Shown here: one piece after another, positions 19,067 through 29,778 of the stretch
How the letters are laid out: each line of letters opens with the position of its first letter
Numbering within the stretch: position 1 is the stretch's first letter
Source of the DNA: Stentor roeselii
Lineage: Eukaryota; Ciliophora; Heterotrichea; Heterotrichida; Stentoridae
DNA length: 64,000 bases
Direction: 5' to 3'
NCBI GenBank assembly: GCA_006503475.1
Contig: RSEH01000177.1
Coordinates: 34,809 to 98,808, forward strand
The notes under the pieces: model-generated
What the model was told of the DNA's origin: nothing
Database searches by the model: none
The model's input: the letters and a program-made list of their open reading frames with translations, nothing else
Made by a program: the position numbers and the translations under genes

Positions 19067-20011
19067 TTATTTACTCTTATCAAATACTAAAAAAATGCTC
19101 CAAACTCCTCCAGAATCATTTGCGATTTGTATTGAATAATCCTTATAAACAAAATTATTCTTTGTTTCTGATAAAAGATAAATAGTCTTACCTTCTATTT
19201 GATATCTTAAAGTATATTCAACATCAGAGTCCAAGATAATAGATTCTTTAAAAATATGCTTTATCAACAACCTGGGTTCTTCTGTGAGTTTTGGGTTAAT
19301 TTTTTCATCAACAAAAACAATTTTTTCACCCATGAATATTGTAAAAGACGTAATTTTAAGAGAATTTGTTTTAATATAAGATGCTCCGAATCCGAACCCC
19401 TTAAGTAAAATAGGTTCATTAGAAGTAATCTTTAACTTATCATCACAATATCCTGCTTCATGAGTCAAAGTGCAAAAACTTATTTTTGTTCCAAGCCAGC
19501 AAACATCTTCATTAAAAAACGACTCTTCTCTCGCAAAAATAATATCAGATATACTCTCAAGACATTGACTCGCCAAAGAGCAATTCACGTAATCAAAATT
19601 ATGTTTACTGTCAAATTCAACTAAATTATATTTCTTCACAAGGTTCAAATGATCAAAAATATCTCCATTCAAATTCATTAAAAGTTCATTAGAAATATTT
19701 TCAGCATTAGCATAATCCAAACTGCATCGAATACATTCAAGTACCTCCAAATCAAAATCCCTCTGACTAATCAATCCATTAAAAACACTTTCGATCATCT
19801 GAGGCCTACTCTTCTCATCTTCCTCCTCAACCTTCCAATCATCTCCTTTAAAGCTCTCTTGATCAATAGTCAAAAACATTGAATCAACACAAATAGGGCA
19901 CTTTTGAACTGAATTCCTTTCTAAAAACTGAACACATTTCAAACAAAACCAATGTTCACAAGAATTAACAAGGCACTTATTTTTTTCCCCTTGACAATAA
20001 CAGCAAATCAT
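19067..20011 (-). CDS. RING-finger protein with PHR-like C-terminal domain, 314 aa
   Basis: Residues 3-43 form a RING: CCYC, then [12 protein letters not shown] and CPIC, predicting E3 ubiquitin ligase activity. An acidic linker follows. The C-terminal ~150 residues (from [15 protein letters not shown] through [12 protein letters not shown] to GVWSIFLVF) look like a PHR-type beta-sandwich, as in Highwire/BTBD proteins. The PHR assignment is by pattern only. The gene is divergent from the Fused kinase with 31 bp between starts. A decayed tandem copy lies downstream. Confidence 0.75.
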   Translation of the reverse strand: MICCYCQGEKNKCLVNSCEHWFCLKCVQFLERNSVQKCPICVDSMFLTIDQESFKGDDWKVEEEDEKSRPQMIESVFNGLISQRDFDLEVLECIRCSLDYANAENISNELLMNLNGDIFDHLNLVKKYNLVEFDSKHNFDYVNCSLASQCLESISDIIFAREESFFNEDVCWLGTKISFCTLTHEAGYCDDKLKITSNEPILLKGFGFGASYIKTNSLKITSFTIFMGEKIVFVDEKINPKLTEEPRLLIKHIFKESIILDSDVEYTLRYQIEGKTIYLLSETKNNFVYKDYSIQIANDSGGVWSIFLVFDKSK

Positions 20012-20042
20012 AATAATACCCCACTTTCATATCAATACAAAA
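20012..20042. promoter_or_regulatory. Divergent spacer of 31 bp (RING / Fused kinase)
   Basis: All non-coding DNA between the start codons at 20011 (-) and 20043 (+). It contains TAATAATACC and CATATCAATACAAAA and is too short for two conventional promoters with leaders. Confidence 0.45.
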
Positions 20043-23000
20043 ATGGACAACTATCACGTCCTTCACCCAATCGGCGAAGGTTCCTTCGGAAAAGTATTCA
20101 AAGGTCGCAGGAAATACTCAGGGCAGATCGTGGCTTTAAAGTTCATCACAAAGCGAGGAAAGACGGAAAAAGACCTGAATAACCTTCGTCAAGAAATCGA
20201 CATTCTCCGCGGGCTGCACCACGAAAATATCATTCTTCTGCTTGATTCATTTGAAACTCCACATGAGTTCTGTGTAGTTACTGAATTCGCGCAAGGAGAA
20301 CTGTTTGAAATCTTGGAAGATGACCACAACTTGCCAGAGTCAGAAGTGAGAAAAATCGCTCAACAACTGGTGCAAAGTCTTCATTACCTTCATAGTCACC
20401 GTATCATCCACCGTGATATGAAGCCTCAAAATATTCTGATATCAGCGAATGGAACAGTGAAGCTATGTGACTTCGGCTTCGCTAGAGCGATGAGTTCCTC
20501 AACAATAGTCCTGACGTCAATAAAAGGTACTCCTCTTTATATGGCTCCAGAGCTGGTACAAGAGATGCCATACAACCACACCGCTGACTTATGGAGTCTC
20601 GGTGTAATTATCTACGAACTCTACGTCGGCCAGCCTCCATTTTACACGACTTCAATATACACTCTCATAAACCTAATCGTGAAAGACCCAGTAAAGTTCC
20701 CTGAAAACATGTCCCCTGACTTCAAAAGCTTTTTAAAAGGTCTTCTAAATAAACTTCCCCAAGAAAGACTTGCCTGGCCTGACTTGCTCGACCATCCATT
20801 TGTAAAAGAAACCGAGGAAGAAAAAGTGAAAAGACAAATGAGGACTGACAAGTACTTAAAATGGGCAGGTATTGAAAATTCAACTTCAGAGCCAGCAAAG
20901 AAAATGACAAGCGCTGTGAGCGACTCACCCGATCTTTGGACTCGTTTCGAGGTTTTAGCTTCAGATGACGGAGGATGTAGCAAGTTACGTCATGATCCTG
21001 GCTTTTTAGAGAAATTTGTAGCTTTACTTAACTCCACTGCTGATTTACGTAATGCAAAAGAAAGGAAAAATCAGGTCGTGCTTAGTTTGAAGATTTTATT
21101 ACAGGTCATGAGCAGGTCTAAAAGCGAAGACCCGAATCTGGACATTTTAAAGTCGCCGAGTCTTGCAACGAGTTTGATCGGATTTATGAAAAGATGCATT
21201 AAACAGGACCAGAACTCTTCTTCAGCTGTTCTTATCGATGTGGTAGGGGACTGCATTAAATCAATCGGTCAGATGCTCAAGTCGACCTTTAACAAGTCCT
21301 TAGGTCTCGACAACACCTTAGTAAAAAGTGTGATTCCAGTCATTTCTCCTCTTTTGGCTTATCCCAACGCTTCCGACGTGTTAAGTCTTCAGATGAACAC
21401 AGTGAAAACCTTAGGAGTCATCTTATCACAAGCAGGGACAATTCCAGTCCGTTGTCTTTACGTCTACAAAGAAATGAGCGACTCTTCCATCTTCAAAGAA
21501 CTGATCAGTCTTCTCAAGACAAATCAAAACCTCGGCCTTCATCGTCTCATTATCCAGACCTTGTCCTTCGCAGTGCATCCAACAAATGGCGAAGTCTTTT
21601 TATTCCCTTGGAAGCGAAATCGAAGTGAAATGGTTTCTGAATTCAACGACGCCTTCAGCGTCTTCGATGGAGTCCGTCAGTTGATCTGGTCAAATCTTAA
21701 TGAATTTTCCTGGCTTCCACTGTTCATGGACGTGTTTTCCACTGAAGACGAGGGAAACTTGACGAAAATTTCAGTCCTTCGAATTATTTTACAGATGATT
21801 CGAGTTTCTCGAGATGCTTTAGATGTTTTAACGTCTTATCGAGGGTTTATATCGATAGTCACTAGTCAATTACGACATGAAGACGTGACTATTGTTGGGA
21901 TTTCATTGCAGATCTTGACTCATCTGCTAAAACAAATGGCGGCGCTTAGAAGAAAAGTGACTGACCTCGACATCGACGTGACTCTCGTCATGGACTTGTT
22001 TGAATCGTTCTACGCGCCTTGTGATCGACAAGTAATAGCAATGGAAGCTCTTTGCTTGACGGCAGAACTGATCCAATCAGGGAATTCCAAGACTGCTGAT
22101 TTGATTTTAAATAAATTCACATCAGCTTCTACTCTTCGAATGCTTGCAACGCTTTTATCTCCTAGTTCTCGTCAAGAAGAACTTAAAAAAATAGAAGGCA
22201 GTGGATACGGCTGCTTGTTTATGGGCTTCGCAGATGGACCTGTGTTGTTAATTCAAAGAGTTCTTGCGAAATTAATGCAGAACCAAGCAGCTTTAGCTGA
22301 TTTTCTCTTGACGAGTGCTGAAGTGATTCCAGATCTAGTGATTTCAATAATCAACTCTTTAAGTCCTCGATGTGAGATCTCTCCAAAGGGAGTGATTTCG
22401 CTTTTAACTTACATTCACGACGCGATTTACTCTGACTTTCGAGTGTTACTTCAAAAAATGATGCAAGAGGGGATATTAAAGAGCATGGCTGCTCTTTTAA
22501 AAGAAAATCAACTTTTAAGTATCCAAGAATGGCCGATCATCTGTGGGGGGGGCCCTTCAGCTGTAGGTCTCATTGTGGCTCAAGTCCTGCGAATCTTCAA
22601 CTTGCCCTACACGACTCAGTCCTACGCGCGGGAGATCGAGTCGATTAATAAAGAGTTTTCGAGCTGCGAGGTGATCAGCATTACGTTGAACATCATGAAG
22701 CATCTGAGCAAGGAACACTTGAGCATCGCTGTTAGTCTTCTGGCAAGACTGGTGCTGAATAATGACCCAGGAAAGCCTTTTGCCCAACAGTTTATCCAAG
22801 CAGGGGGAATGAGTTGTATTAACAAGTACAACTTGCTGGCACAGGACAACTCGATCCACACTATTATCGACACCTTGTCACTTATCAGTCAGTTAGCAAG
22901 ACTACAGAAGGAAAATTATGAATTAATTCATCAAATCGGAATTTACTCTGACCTTGCAAGGCTTATTGAACATCGTGATTCGGGAATAAGGAGCAAAGTT

Positions 23001-23537
23001 TGCAATTTAATTGGAAATATTTGTAGGCACTCGTCGTTTTTTTATGATTTGATTTTGGAACATGGGCTTGTCGCTGCTGCTATTAACTGCTGTAAAGACC
23101 CTGATAGAAATACTAGAAAATTCGCTTGTTTTGCTGTTGGAAATGCAGGGTTTCATAATGCTAAACTTTATGAACATCTTAGACCTTGTGTTAAGTTACT
23201 TGTTGATTTGCTTAATGATAGTGAAGAAAAAACTAGGGCTAATGCTGCTGGAGCTCTTGGAAATTTTGTTAGGAACTCGGATTTGCTTTGCTCGGAACTT
23301 ATTAAACATGGAGCGCTTAAACAACTGCTGGAAGTCGTCAGGAATGACCCTGGACCTAGTCAAAGTCCAAGACAAGTTGCTTTGTTTTCTATTGGGAATT
23401 TATGTGTTTATCATCAGTGTAAGGAAGAGTTTGAAAGTCTTGGGTTGAGGAATATTGTTGAACATCTTTTGAATTATAGAGATACTCAAGTTTTGAAATA
23501 TTCTACAAGGATTTTGCAGAAGCTGGGGAATAACTAA
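20043..23537 (+). CDS. Fused/STK36-type kinase with armadillo-like repeats, 1164 aa
   Basis: N-terminal kinase domain, residues ~4-256: [40 protein letters not shown] and the Fused-like [12 protein letters not shown]-type segment. The remaining ~900 residues are helical repeats. The clearest armadillo-like units are near the C-terminus ([20 protein letters not shown], then AVGNAGFHN and [13 protein letters not shown]). This layout matches STK36/Fused, needed for central-pair assembly in motile cilia and for Hedgehog signalling in animals; a ciliary role is the likely one here. It is the longest gene in the window and has no introns. Confidence 0.9.
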   Translation: MDNYHVLHPIGEGSFGKVFKGRRKYSGQIVALKFITKRGKTEKDLNNLRQEIDILRGLHHENIILLLDSFETPHEFCVVTEFAQGELFEILEDDHNLPESEVRKIAQQLVQSLHYLHSHRIIHRDMKPQNILISANGTVKLCDFGFARAMSSSTIVLTSIKGTPLYMAPELVQEMPYNHTADLWSLGVIIYELYVGQPPFYTTSIYTLINLIVKDPVKFPENMSPDFKSFLKGLLNKLPQERLAWPDLLDHPFVKETEEEKVKRQMRTDKYLKWAGIENSTSEPAKKMTSAVSDSPDLWTRFEVLASDDGGCSKLRHDPGFLEKFVALLNSTADLRNAKERKNQVVLSLKILLQVMSRSKSEDPNLDILKSPSLATSLIGFMKRCIKQDQNSSSAVLIDVVGDCIKSIGQMLKSTFNKSLGLDNTLVKSVIPVISPLLAYPNASDVLSLQMNTVKTLGVILSQAGTIPVRCLYVYKEMSDSSIFKELISLLKTNQNLGLHRLIIQTLSFAVHPTNGEVFLFPWKRNRSEMVSEFNDAFSVFDGVRQLIWSNLNEFSWLPLFMDVFSTEDEGNLTKISVLRIILQMIRVSRDALDVLTSYRGFISIVTSQLRHEDVTIVGISLQILTHLLKQMAALRRKVTDLDIDVTLVMDLFESFYAPCDRQVIAMEALCLTAELIQSGNSKTADLILNKFTSASTLRMLATLLSPSSRQEELKKIEGSGYGCLFMGFADGPVLLIQRVLAKLMQNQAALADFLLTSAEVIPDLVISIINSLSPRCEISPKGVISLLTYIHDAIYSDFRVLLQKMMQEGILKSMAALLKENQLLSIQEWPIICGGGPSAVGLIVAQVLRIFNLPYTTQSYAREIESINKEFSSCEVISITLNIMKHLSKEHLSIAVSLLARLVLNNDPGKPFAQQFIQAGGMSCINKYNLLAQDNSIHTIIDTLSLISQLARLQKENYELIHQIGIYSDLARLIEHRDSGIRSKVCNLIGNICRHSSFFYDLILEHGLVAAAINCCKDPDRNTRKFACFAVGNAGFHNAKLYEHLRPCVKLLVDLLNDSEEKTRANAAGALGNFVRNSDLLCSELIKHGALKQLLEVVRNDPGPSQSPRQVALFSIGNLCVYHQCKEEFESLGLRNIVEHLLNYRDTQVLKYSTRILQKLGNN

Positions 23538-23623
23538 TTGACTATCTATAGATTAATTTAAGCAAGAGCAACTCATTTTTAGTTAAATTTTAGAATTCCT
23601 TACAATCATTCAATAAGTTAAAA

Positions 23624-24571
23624 ATGACATCTCAAGAACTCAGAATCGCAAAACTTTCAAAAATCCTAAACAACTCATCTCTAAATAAAGACGTGGGCAG
23701 CCCAGTGATTCAAGCTGCTTACAAACGAGCCTACGACGACCTTCAAGACAAAATAAAAGGAGAAAAAGCTTATCACCAAGAAACCGAAGCACGTCAACGA
23801 GTCCAGCACTCAATCGAAAAACAAGAAGAACAGCTAAAGGAAAGTATGCGAAAACATCATTTTAACGTCCTCAAAAAGCAAATAGAAGACCGAAAAAAGC
23901 GAAGAGAAATTAACGAAGTAGAAAAATTGTTAGAAAGACCCAAAAGTCTTCCTAAAACTCCTCCTGAACCTCCAAAGTTCTTCATTCGTGAAGGACTTAA
24001 GGACCAGATTCGAGAAAAACGCAAAAGAATTAGAGAAAGTCAGAAGACTGAATTGGATTACGACAGGTTTCTTATAAAAGTTGCGAAAAATTCACTTGAA
24101 GATGATATCAGGAAAAAAAAACAAGCGAAAAATGAGGTTTTTGAAGAACTTAAAGAAAGTTGGAATGATGCAAGGGTTATTAATGGATTAAAAAAACAGG
24201 CTGATAGACTAAAGTACTTCGCTAATACAAGTGTGAACCAAACAACGAGCCCCAAGAATAAAGTTAAATATTTTTCTAGAGGTAAAAACAAAACAAGTGA
24301 AAATTCACCTGTTAAAGAAACTAAAGCAAATGAAAAAGTCTTCAATACTGAGCAAAAACAACTTGAAAATAAAAATAACGGAAAGCAAGACCCTGAAAAA
24401 GAAGAGATTTTAAAGAAACTTGAAAAAATTGATGAACGCAGTAAAAAGATAGAACAACAAAAGGAAATATTGAAGAAAATACAAGAAATTGAAGAATATG
24501 AAAAAAATCTTGGCAAGGAAAAGAAAGCTATTATTGAATATTTGGCATCTAAGGGCAAAACATTTGAGTAG
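23624..24571 (+). CDS. Charged coiled-coil protein, 315 aa
   Basis: Highly charged, with Lys/Glu-rich helices predicted over most of its length (for example residues 60-105 and 255-310, including KKLEKIDERSKKIEQQKE) and a Pro-rich break (KSLPKTPPEPPKF) near 110-122. There are no membrane segments. It may be a cytoskeletal or axonemal component; no family was recognised. Stop is TAG. Confidence 0.72.
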   Translation: MTSQELRIAKLSKILNNSSLNKDVGSPVIQAAYKRAYDDLQDKIKGEKAYHQETEARQRVQHSIEKQEEQLKESMRKHHFNVLKKQIEDRKKRREINEVEKLLERPKSLPKTPPEPPKFFIREGLKDQIREKRKRIRESQKTELDYDRFLIKVAKNSLEDDIRKKKQAKNEVFEELKESWNDARVINGLKKQADRLKYFANTSVNQTTSPKNKVKYFSRGKNKTSENSPVKETKANEKVFNTEQKQLENKNNGKQDPEKEEILKKLEKIDERSKKIEQQKEILKKIQEIEEYEKNLGKEKKAIIEYLASKGKTFE

Positions 24572-24603
24572 TTAGTAAAGATTGAATTGTTGCATAATAA
24601 TAT

Positions 24604-26478
24604 ATGAACCAAATTTTTACTACAATGCCACGTATTGATGAGGAAGATGAATTACAAGCTAATGACTCGATTATTTCATCTTCTCAACCAAATCATCATT
24701 TCGTATCTTCCAGTTTAACAGAGTTCCACGAAAGATCCTCACAAGGTGATTTTTCATCATCAAAGTCGACAATATCAGTTTTCTCAAGCGAGTTCTCACA
24801 AGCCGAGCGTAGCTTAAACATAAAGCTCTGGGAGTCAATCGAGCGAAACGACGTAGAAACAATAAAAAGTCTATTAGACAAGTCAAAAAACAACTTAATA
24901 AGTGCAAGTCCAAACGCTGCAGGTCTAAACGATTGGACAGCGCTTCACATGTCCTCAGCCTACGGTTTGAAAGAAATCTGCGAAGTGCTTCTTTACAACA
25001 GTTCATCCACGAACATAAACGCGCGAACGTCAATGAACAGGACGCCTCTTCACCTTGCAACAATTCACAACCACATCTCAGTAGTGAAGCTTCTTGTTCA
25101 CGAGGGAGCGAAGCTAAACTTAACAGACAACGACAACAACACAAGTCTTCACTACGCCTCGACTCAAGGATACACAGACATCGTCGACTGGTTATTAAGA
25201 AAAGGACCGAATTTGACTATAAAGAACTTAAAAGGTCGAACAGCTGCTGACATCGCCTTGAATTTCGAAACTTTTCAAGTCTTTCTTGAATATTGCAAGA
25301 AAAATAAACTGGAACTACCTGTCACTGGCTATACCCGGTCAGTCATTCATCATACACTTCTTCATAACTCTCGAGAAGACCAAATCAATAAACTTCTTCT
25401 CAAAGCTTCGAAAAATCCTAGTTTAAATGATTTAAAAGTTTTTGAATCAAGACCTAAACTTAGAACTTTTAGCCAGAAAAAAAAAACTAGTTTCTTTAAA
25501 ATCGAACTACCTCCTTGCAAAGTCACCCCCAGTGACTTTCGAGGACTTTTACAACTAGGAAAAGGCAGCTTTGGCGAGGTTTACCTCGTTGAAAAGAAAG
25601 ATACTCTTGAGCAGTTCGCTTTGAAAGTATTAAAAAAAGATAAAGTCCTTGGAAACAACCTAGTCCGATACGCATTCACTGAAAGAAACATTTTAATGAC
25701 GATATCTCATCCATTCATAATCAAGTTAATTTACGCCTTTCAAACCCCAGAGAAACTAGCAATGATTATGGACTTCTGCCCAAATGGCGACTTAGGCACA
25801 CAGCTAGTGCGCGAGAAGAGATTCTCAGAAGAAAAGGCAAGATTTTACCTGGTAGAGGTCTTGTTAGCTCTACAAGAGCTTCACAGTCACGGAATCATTT
25901 TCAGGGACCTGAAACCCGACAACGTCGTTTTAGACCAAGACGGCCACGCGCGACTCACAGATTTCGGCCTCTCAAAAGAAGGTCTCGGCGACGAGCAGAT
26001 GACTCGGTCCTTCTGCGGGTCAGTCGCGTACCTCGCCCCAGAAATGCTGAGAAAGTCAGGACATAGCAAGTCAGTCGACTGGTACCTCTTCGGAGTTCTT
26101 ATGTATGAACTTCTCATCGGCTCACCGCCTTATTACTCTTCAAGTCGAGAACAGCTTTTTAACAATATTCAAAGAGGAAAACTCAAACTTCCTGGAGGTC
26201 TTTCTCCTGATGCGAAAAATTTAATTAAGCAACTTCTTCAGAGAGACCCTAGTAAAAGATTAGGAGCTTCGAAGAAAGATGCTGAGGAAGTTAAAAATGA
26301 CCCGTTTTTTAAAGATGTTGATTGGAATGCGTATTTGAATAAACAGGTCAAACCTCCTAATTTTCACCCTGTTAGAAGGGTTTTTAAGGAGATCAGTTTA
26401 GAGAAAATGTTTGGGAAACTTGAAGATGATGTCCCTGCACCGAGACTTGAGGGATGGTCGGTTTTGCAGCCGAGTTAA
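24604..26478 (+). CDS. Ankyrin-repeat AGC-family kinase, 624 aa
   Basis: The Ser-rich N-terminus is followed by about four ankyrin repeats (residues ~75-225; GLNDWTALHMSSAYG, RTPLHLATIHNH, NTSLHYASTQGY). The AGC kinase domain runs from ~300 to 560: GKGSFGEV, FALKVLKK, IFRDLKPDNV, DFGLS and the AGC-type FCGSVAYLAPEML with SVDWYLFG. An AGC C-tail follows (DPFFKDVDW, VKPPNFHPV). No hydrophobic motif is visible before the stop. ATGs at 24604 and 24625 are both possible starts. The ankyrin-AGC fusion suggests scaffold-directed kinase signalling, as in several protist kinases. Confidence 0.92.
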   Translation: MNQIFTTMPRIDEEDELQANDSIISSSQPNHHFVSSSLTEFHERSSQGDFSSSKSTISVFSSEFSQAERSLNIKLWESIERNDVETIKSLLDKSKNNLISASPNAAGLNDWTALHMSSAYGLKEICEVLLYNSSSTNINARTSMNRTPLHLATIHNHISVVKLLVHEGAKLNLTDNDNNTSLHYASTQGYTDIVDWLLRKGPNLTIKNLKGRTAADIALNFETFQVFLEYCKKNKLELPVTGYTRSVIHHTLLHNSREDQINKLLLKASKNPSLNDLKVFESRPKLRTFSQKKKTSFFKIELPPCKVTPSDFRGLLQLGKGSFGEVYLVEKKDTLEQFALKVLKKDKVLGNNLVRYAFTERNILMTISHPFIIKLIYAFQTPEKLAMIMDFCPNGDLGTQLVREKRFSEEKARFYLVEVLLALQELHSHGIIFRDLKPDNVVLDQDGHARLTDFGLSKEGLGDEQMTRSFCGSVAYLAPEMLRKSGHSKSVDWYLFGVLMYELLIGSPPYYSSSREQLFNNIQRGKLKLPGGLSPDAKNLIKQLLQRDPSKRLGASKKDAEEVKNDPFFKDVDWNAYLNKQVKPPNFHPVRRVFKEISLEKMFGKLEDDVPAPRLEGWSVLQPS

Positions 26479-26521
26479 TTTAATAATGAAGGTTTTTCTA
26501 AAGGTTATGGTTGTAATATTT

Positions 26522-26863
26522 ATGGGAAATAAACAGGTCACTACTCCGATTGTTGCGGATTCTTTTGGCAAGGAGCCTGTCAATCTACAGGGTGGAAATA
26601 TTGTTACGCCTCTTGCTGAGAATTCTGATGCTGTTGTTTATTCTACTTCTGTTAAGGGACTCTACTCGTCGAAGTCTAAAGAAGTTAGATCCATTGATAG
26701 CGTTTTAGGACAGAATCATGGAAGATATTTGGTTAGGCCCAAGAATGTCATGAATGATGGAAAAATTTTGCAGGTTAAGTCGATTAACCCTGAACCTGGG
26801 AAACTTTATTATATTGTCAGAAAGCAGGAAGGGGCTGACAAATGGATTAATAATTCTAGCTAA
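26522..26863 (+). CDS. Small protein with possible N-myristoyl start, 113 aa
   Basis: The frame is open from before 26486. ATGs lie at 26486 (taataATG, giving a hydrophobic leader) and at 26522 (MGNKQVTT, a possible myristoylation site). I chose 26522 with low certainty. The body is polar and ends with KLYYIVRKQEG and KWINNSS. No domain was recognised. It follows the AGC kinase on the same strand at very short distance. Confidence 0.6.
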   Translation: MGNKQVTTPIVADSFGKEPVNLQGGNIVTPLAENSDAVVYSTSVKGLYSSKSKEVRSIDSVLGQNHGRYLVRPKNVMNDGKILQVKSINPEPGKLYYIVRKQEGADKWINNSS

Positions 26864-26884
26864 GGGGTTAATTTTCTAATTCTA

Positions 26885-27418
26885 TTAAGCCTCGTTACGT
26901 TTACTTTTGAGCTCTAGCATCTGGTTTGTGCTTAGGTGGTTGATTGAAATGCTCAGCTTTACATCATAAATCAAAATCCCGATTTCAGAAAGCATGACAA
27001 AGCACTGAAACACAATATAGGCAGTTCCACCCAGCACAGCCATCACAATGATTTGAATTATTAGGATCATGCAGAGGTAAACCAGGTAAAAGCGAATCAG
27101 GCATAAGTGAAATTTGTGTGCGCCGATGAAGCCGAGAATAGGAAAGACGAATGTCAAGACAAGTGGCCAGGCGCCTGCGAGTAAGTAAATAAAGCAGCAG
27201 ACAGATAAAACTAATGACGTCCATTTCACTATTTTTGATTGCAAAATGATTGAGTCGAAGTTGGATGGAGTTTGGTCTGTGGGGGGACCCTGGACTTCCA
27301 AGGGACCTGGACTAAAAATGTTCTGTGCTTGTTGATCATCTTTCTTTGAGTAGTCGACTATGATGTCATTGAAGCCTGAGTTATTTTGATTTTTATCTGC
27401 ATCTTCTGAGTAATTCAT
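26885..27418 (-). CDS. Multi-pass membrane protein, 177 aa
   Basis: An acidic cytosolic N-terminus (residues 1-60, Pro-containing) precedes about four hydrophobic segments (residues ~67-160: WTSLVLSVCCFIYLLAG, LVLTFVFPILGFIG, YLVYLCMILIIQIIVMAVLG, YIVFQCFVMLSEIGILIY). A short basic tail ends the protein. No family was recognised. Its start codon is only 6 nt from the divergent F-box start at 27425. Confidence 0.78.
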   Translation of the reverse strand: MNYSEDADKNQNNSGFNDIIVDYSKKDDQQAQNIFSPGPLEVQGPPTDQTPSNFDSIILQSKIVKWTSLVLSVCCFIYLLAGAWPLVLTFVFPILGFIGAHKFHLCLIRFYLVYLCMILIIQIIVMAVLGGTAYIVFQCFVMLSEIGILIYDVKLSISINHLSTNQMLELKSKRNEA

Positions 27419-27424
27419 TATAAT
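27419..27424. promoter_or_regulatory. Six-base divergent spacer TATAAT
   Basis: CAT (start of the minus gene), TATAAT, then ATG (start of the plus gene). The two start codons are separated by this AT hexamer alone. Neither ORF has another early Met, so any promoter must lie within coding sequence. Confidence 0.6.
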
Positions 27425-28630
27425 ATGAATGAAGATAAGAAATTATTTCGTATCAGGGATTTTAGTTCTTTTATAATTTCTGAAATTTTTTGTTTTTTAG
27501 ACATCCGGTCAATTTTTGAATGCCGAAAGACCTGCAAGAAATGCCATAAAATCATAAGTTCAGGTATTTTTTGGGACCAAAAATTCAATAAAACTTCTGA
27601 AGGCAGTCATTTCGAAGGACCATATTTCGAATTTCCAGATCCTTTCAATATCCTAGAAAAAATTCATCAATCATCACATTTCGAGTCTCATCAAGACATA
27701 TCAAAAGTCCTTCAAATTCTAAAAAACCCAAGAAAGCTGTTAATCGAATCAATAACTTCATCATCATCCGAATCCGGGTACCCCTCAACAAACTTGTTAC
27801 TTTTCAACAACCTTCTCTGGAAATCATCACCAAGTGACTCAAGCGACTCATCAGACTTTCTTCTTCTGACCTTAAAAGAAGAATCTTTAATTTTTTCAGT
27901 AAATTTCAAAGTTGCAAGACTGAAAATCAAAGAATATAATCTTCCCTTTCCTCCTGTTTCATTCAAAGTCCTAATCGGTTCATCAGAATTTAATTTTCAT
28001 TATGAATCCAAAGAATTTCAAGTGAGTTACTCAGAAAACTACAACGCTTTCCTGGCTTTACCTGAAATAGTTAAAGGAAAATGTATTAAAATTTTACTTA
28101 TAGGGAAAAAATGTAAGGATGTTGATGGTTGGCTCTGTTGTTTAAGGTTTTTAGAAGTGGTCGGATTTGATGGCGGTGAAGATGAAGGACTTAAAATGAT
28201 TCAAGAGTCGAATTTTTCTGGAGTTGAACTTTCGCCTTTTTATGTGGAAAGAATTCAGAAAATTGGAAAATTGAATGAATTGTTTCAGGTGGTCACTGAT
28301 TATGAAAATGATGTCCTTGCTTATTTTTATGAAGTTTTTAGATTTGAATTTCAAATGTCTTTTAATTTTTATTACACTGAAATGGCTGCTAATTATTATT
28401 TTAAGATTGAAGATGATTTCAGGGCTTTGAATTTTTATAGGAGTATTCAGGATCCTTTCGGAATTGTTAAAATTTTGATTATTTTGAAAAATTTTGAAGG
28501 CATTCGGAAGGTTTTAAAGGATGTTGGAGAAAATATCAGTTTGGATGTTGTTTTTGATATTGCTTGTGGAATTAAAGGAAAGAAATTTGCACAGAAAGTT
28601 TTAATAGAATTAAGTAATTATATTGGTTGA
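27425..28630 (+). CDS. F-box protein, paralogue of 9811 gene, 401 aa
   Basis: F-box at residues ~13-55 (FIISEIFCFLDIRSIFECRKTC). The middle domain matches the 9811 protein in order: HFEGPYFEF, PRKLLIESITSSSS, SLIFSVNFKVARL, FKVLIG, YSENYNAFLALPEIVKGKCIKILLIG split over residues ~195-220. A substrate-adaptor role in SCF ligases is inferred. The 5' half is A/C-rich and the 3' half G/T-rich on the coding strand. Stop is TGA. Confidence 0.72.
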   Translation: MNEDKKLFRIRDFSSFIISEIFCFLDIRSIFECRKTCKKCHKIISSGIFWDQKFNKTSEGSHFEGPYFEFPDPFNILEKIHQSSHFESHQDISKVLQILKNPRKLLIESITSSSSESGYPSTNLLLFNNLLWKSSPSDSSDSSDFLLLTLKEESLIFSVNFKVARLKIKEYNLPFPPVSFKVLIGSSEFNFHYESKEFQVSYSENYNAFLALPEIVKGKCIKILLIGKKCKDVDGWLCCLRFLEVVGFDGGEDEGLKMIQESNFSGVELSPFYVERIQKIGKLNELFQVVTDYENDVLAYFYEVFRFEFQMSFNFYYTEMAANYYFKIEDDFRALNFYRSIQDPFGIVKILIILKNFEGIRKVLKDVGENISLDVVFDIACGIKGKKFAQKVLIELSNYIG

Positions 28631-28724
28631 AATTTATAAAATTTTAATGAAATTTAAACTAATAATTAAATTCCCATGAAAACAATCGAGTTTTAAACTA
28701 GTTTCGTATGAACATCTATTTTTG

Positions 28725-29735
28725 TTAATACAACCCAGAGTAGCTTTTATTTTTCGAGAAGATCTTCTCAGACTTTTTGTTGATCTGAGGGTAAAAAAAA
28801 CATTGAGTATCTTCAATTTCAATAAGATTTTTCCTAGGCGACATCAGTCTTTCCGAGCTTTTTCCCAGTTTTTTCGCAATCAAAATAGTTTTCTTGCTAA
28901 GTTGAGGACTAAAAGAGTACTGCCTTTGACTAGTCCAAAAAGCCTTGGTCCTTAAAAGACGGTCCTGAACACTCGGGTCTCTCTTAAGCTGAGTTTTTTC
29001 ATCCTTTTTGTAGAACTTTTCATTAAGTTTTTCTTTATTCCTCTCATAAATCCTTGAATAAGCCAAAAGTCTTTCAGTGACATTTCCTTCTCGATTCATT
29101 TTCTGTGCAAAGGGGCTGATCTTAGGCACAGAAAAAATAGACTCACTTAACTCCTGAGCAGCTTTAACCATCACCTGCTTATCTCTGTAAAGTTCTCCAA
29201 ATTCAAGTAATCGATTTTCAACTTTTCCACAAAATCCTAATTTTTTCACGATTTTTTCAGAATTTTTACAGATTTCTGGACTTTTATTTAAAGACCTTTC
29301 TTGTTCAATCTTTAAAATCCTCTGTTTTTCCAAGTTTTTCGCATAAATACTTTGAAAACTTTTAAGTCTTTTAAGAAATTCCGAGTTTTTAGGTCGATTA
29401 GGCATGACAGGTTTAGAAATTTTTTCAATTTCTTCTTTTTCCTTTCTTATTTTTTCAAGTTTCGAGTTTTTATTGATTCCGAAGTTGATAAGTCTATTTT
29501 CCACCTTTTCAAAAGTTTCACAAGAAGAGTTGATATTTGGTGAAAAAGTTGCATTTGCAGCTTCTTTTTCATTTTTTTGGATGATTTTTTCGATTTTCTT
29601 GATCTGGTATTCTCTTCCTTTTTCAAGCAAAAAGAGTTCCCTAGGCTCACGATTTGATGACTGTGTTGAAGCACTTTGATTGATTTTTCTAATAAAGTGG
29701 TTGAGTAGGTGGTTATGTTCATTAGGTTTAAACAT
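28725..29735 (-). CDS. Protist repeat protein with F-x-P-x-[IL] motifs, 336 aa
   Basis: Basic, Lys/Glu-rich protein with three short motifs of one type: TFSPNINSS (residue ~63), SFSPQLSKK (~275) and FFYPQINKK (~315). Between them are two VENRL-I/L-FG-type repeats. Such TFxPxIN motifs are common in ciliate and trypanosomatid cytoskeletal proteins, and the 50246 gene has one too. Probably a microtubule- or cortex-associated protein; function not known. Confidence 0.72.
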   Translation of the reverse strand: MFKPNEHNHLLNHFIRKINQSASTQSSNREPRELFLLEKGREYQIKKIEKIIQKNEKEAANATFSPNINSSCETFEKVENRLINFGINKNSKLEKIRKEKEEIEKISKPVMPNRPKNSEFLKRLKSFQSIYAKNLEKQRILKIEQERSLNKSPEICKNSEKIVKKLGFCGKVENRLLEFGELYRDKQVMVKAAQELSESIFSVPKISPFAQKMNREGNVTERLLAYSRIYERNKEKLNEKFYKKDEKTQLKRDPSVQDRLLRTKAFWTSQRQYSFSPQLSKKTILIAKKLGKSSERLMSPRKNLIEIEDTQCFFYPQINKKSEKIFSKNKSYSGLY

Positions 29736-29778
29736 TTATACACTAATGGATGTTAAACTTTAGCTGATATCTGAACAC

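Noticed and set aside
26479-26532. Extension of the ankyrin-AGC kinase beyond its TAA to a hydrophobic-motif-like FNNEGFSKGY
   Set aside because: No 15- or 16-nt GT-AG intron removes the stop, and the spacing differs from the FxxFS motif.
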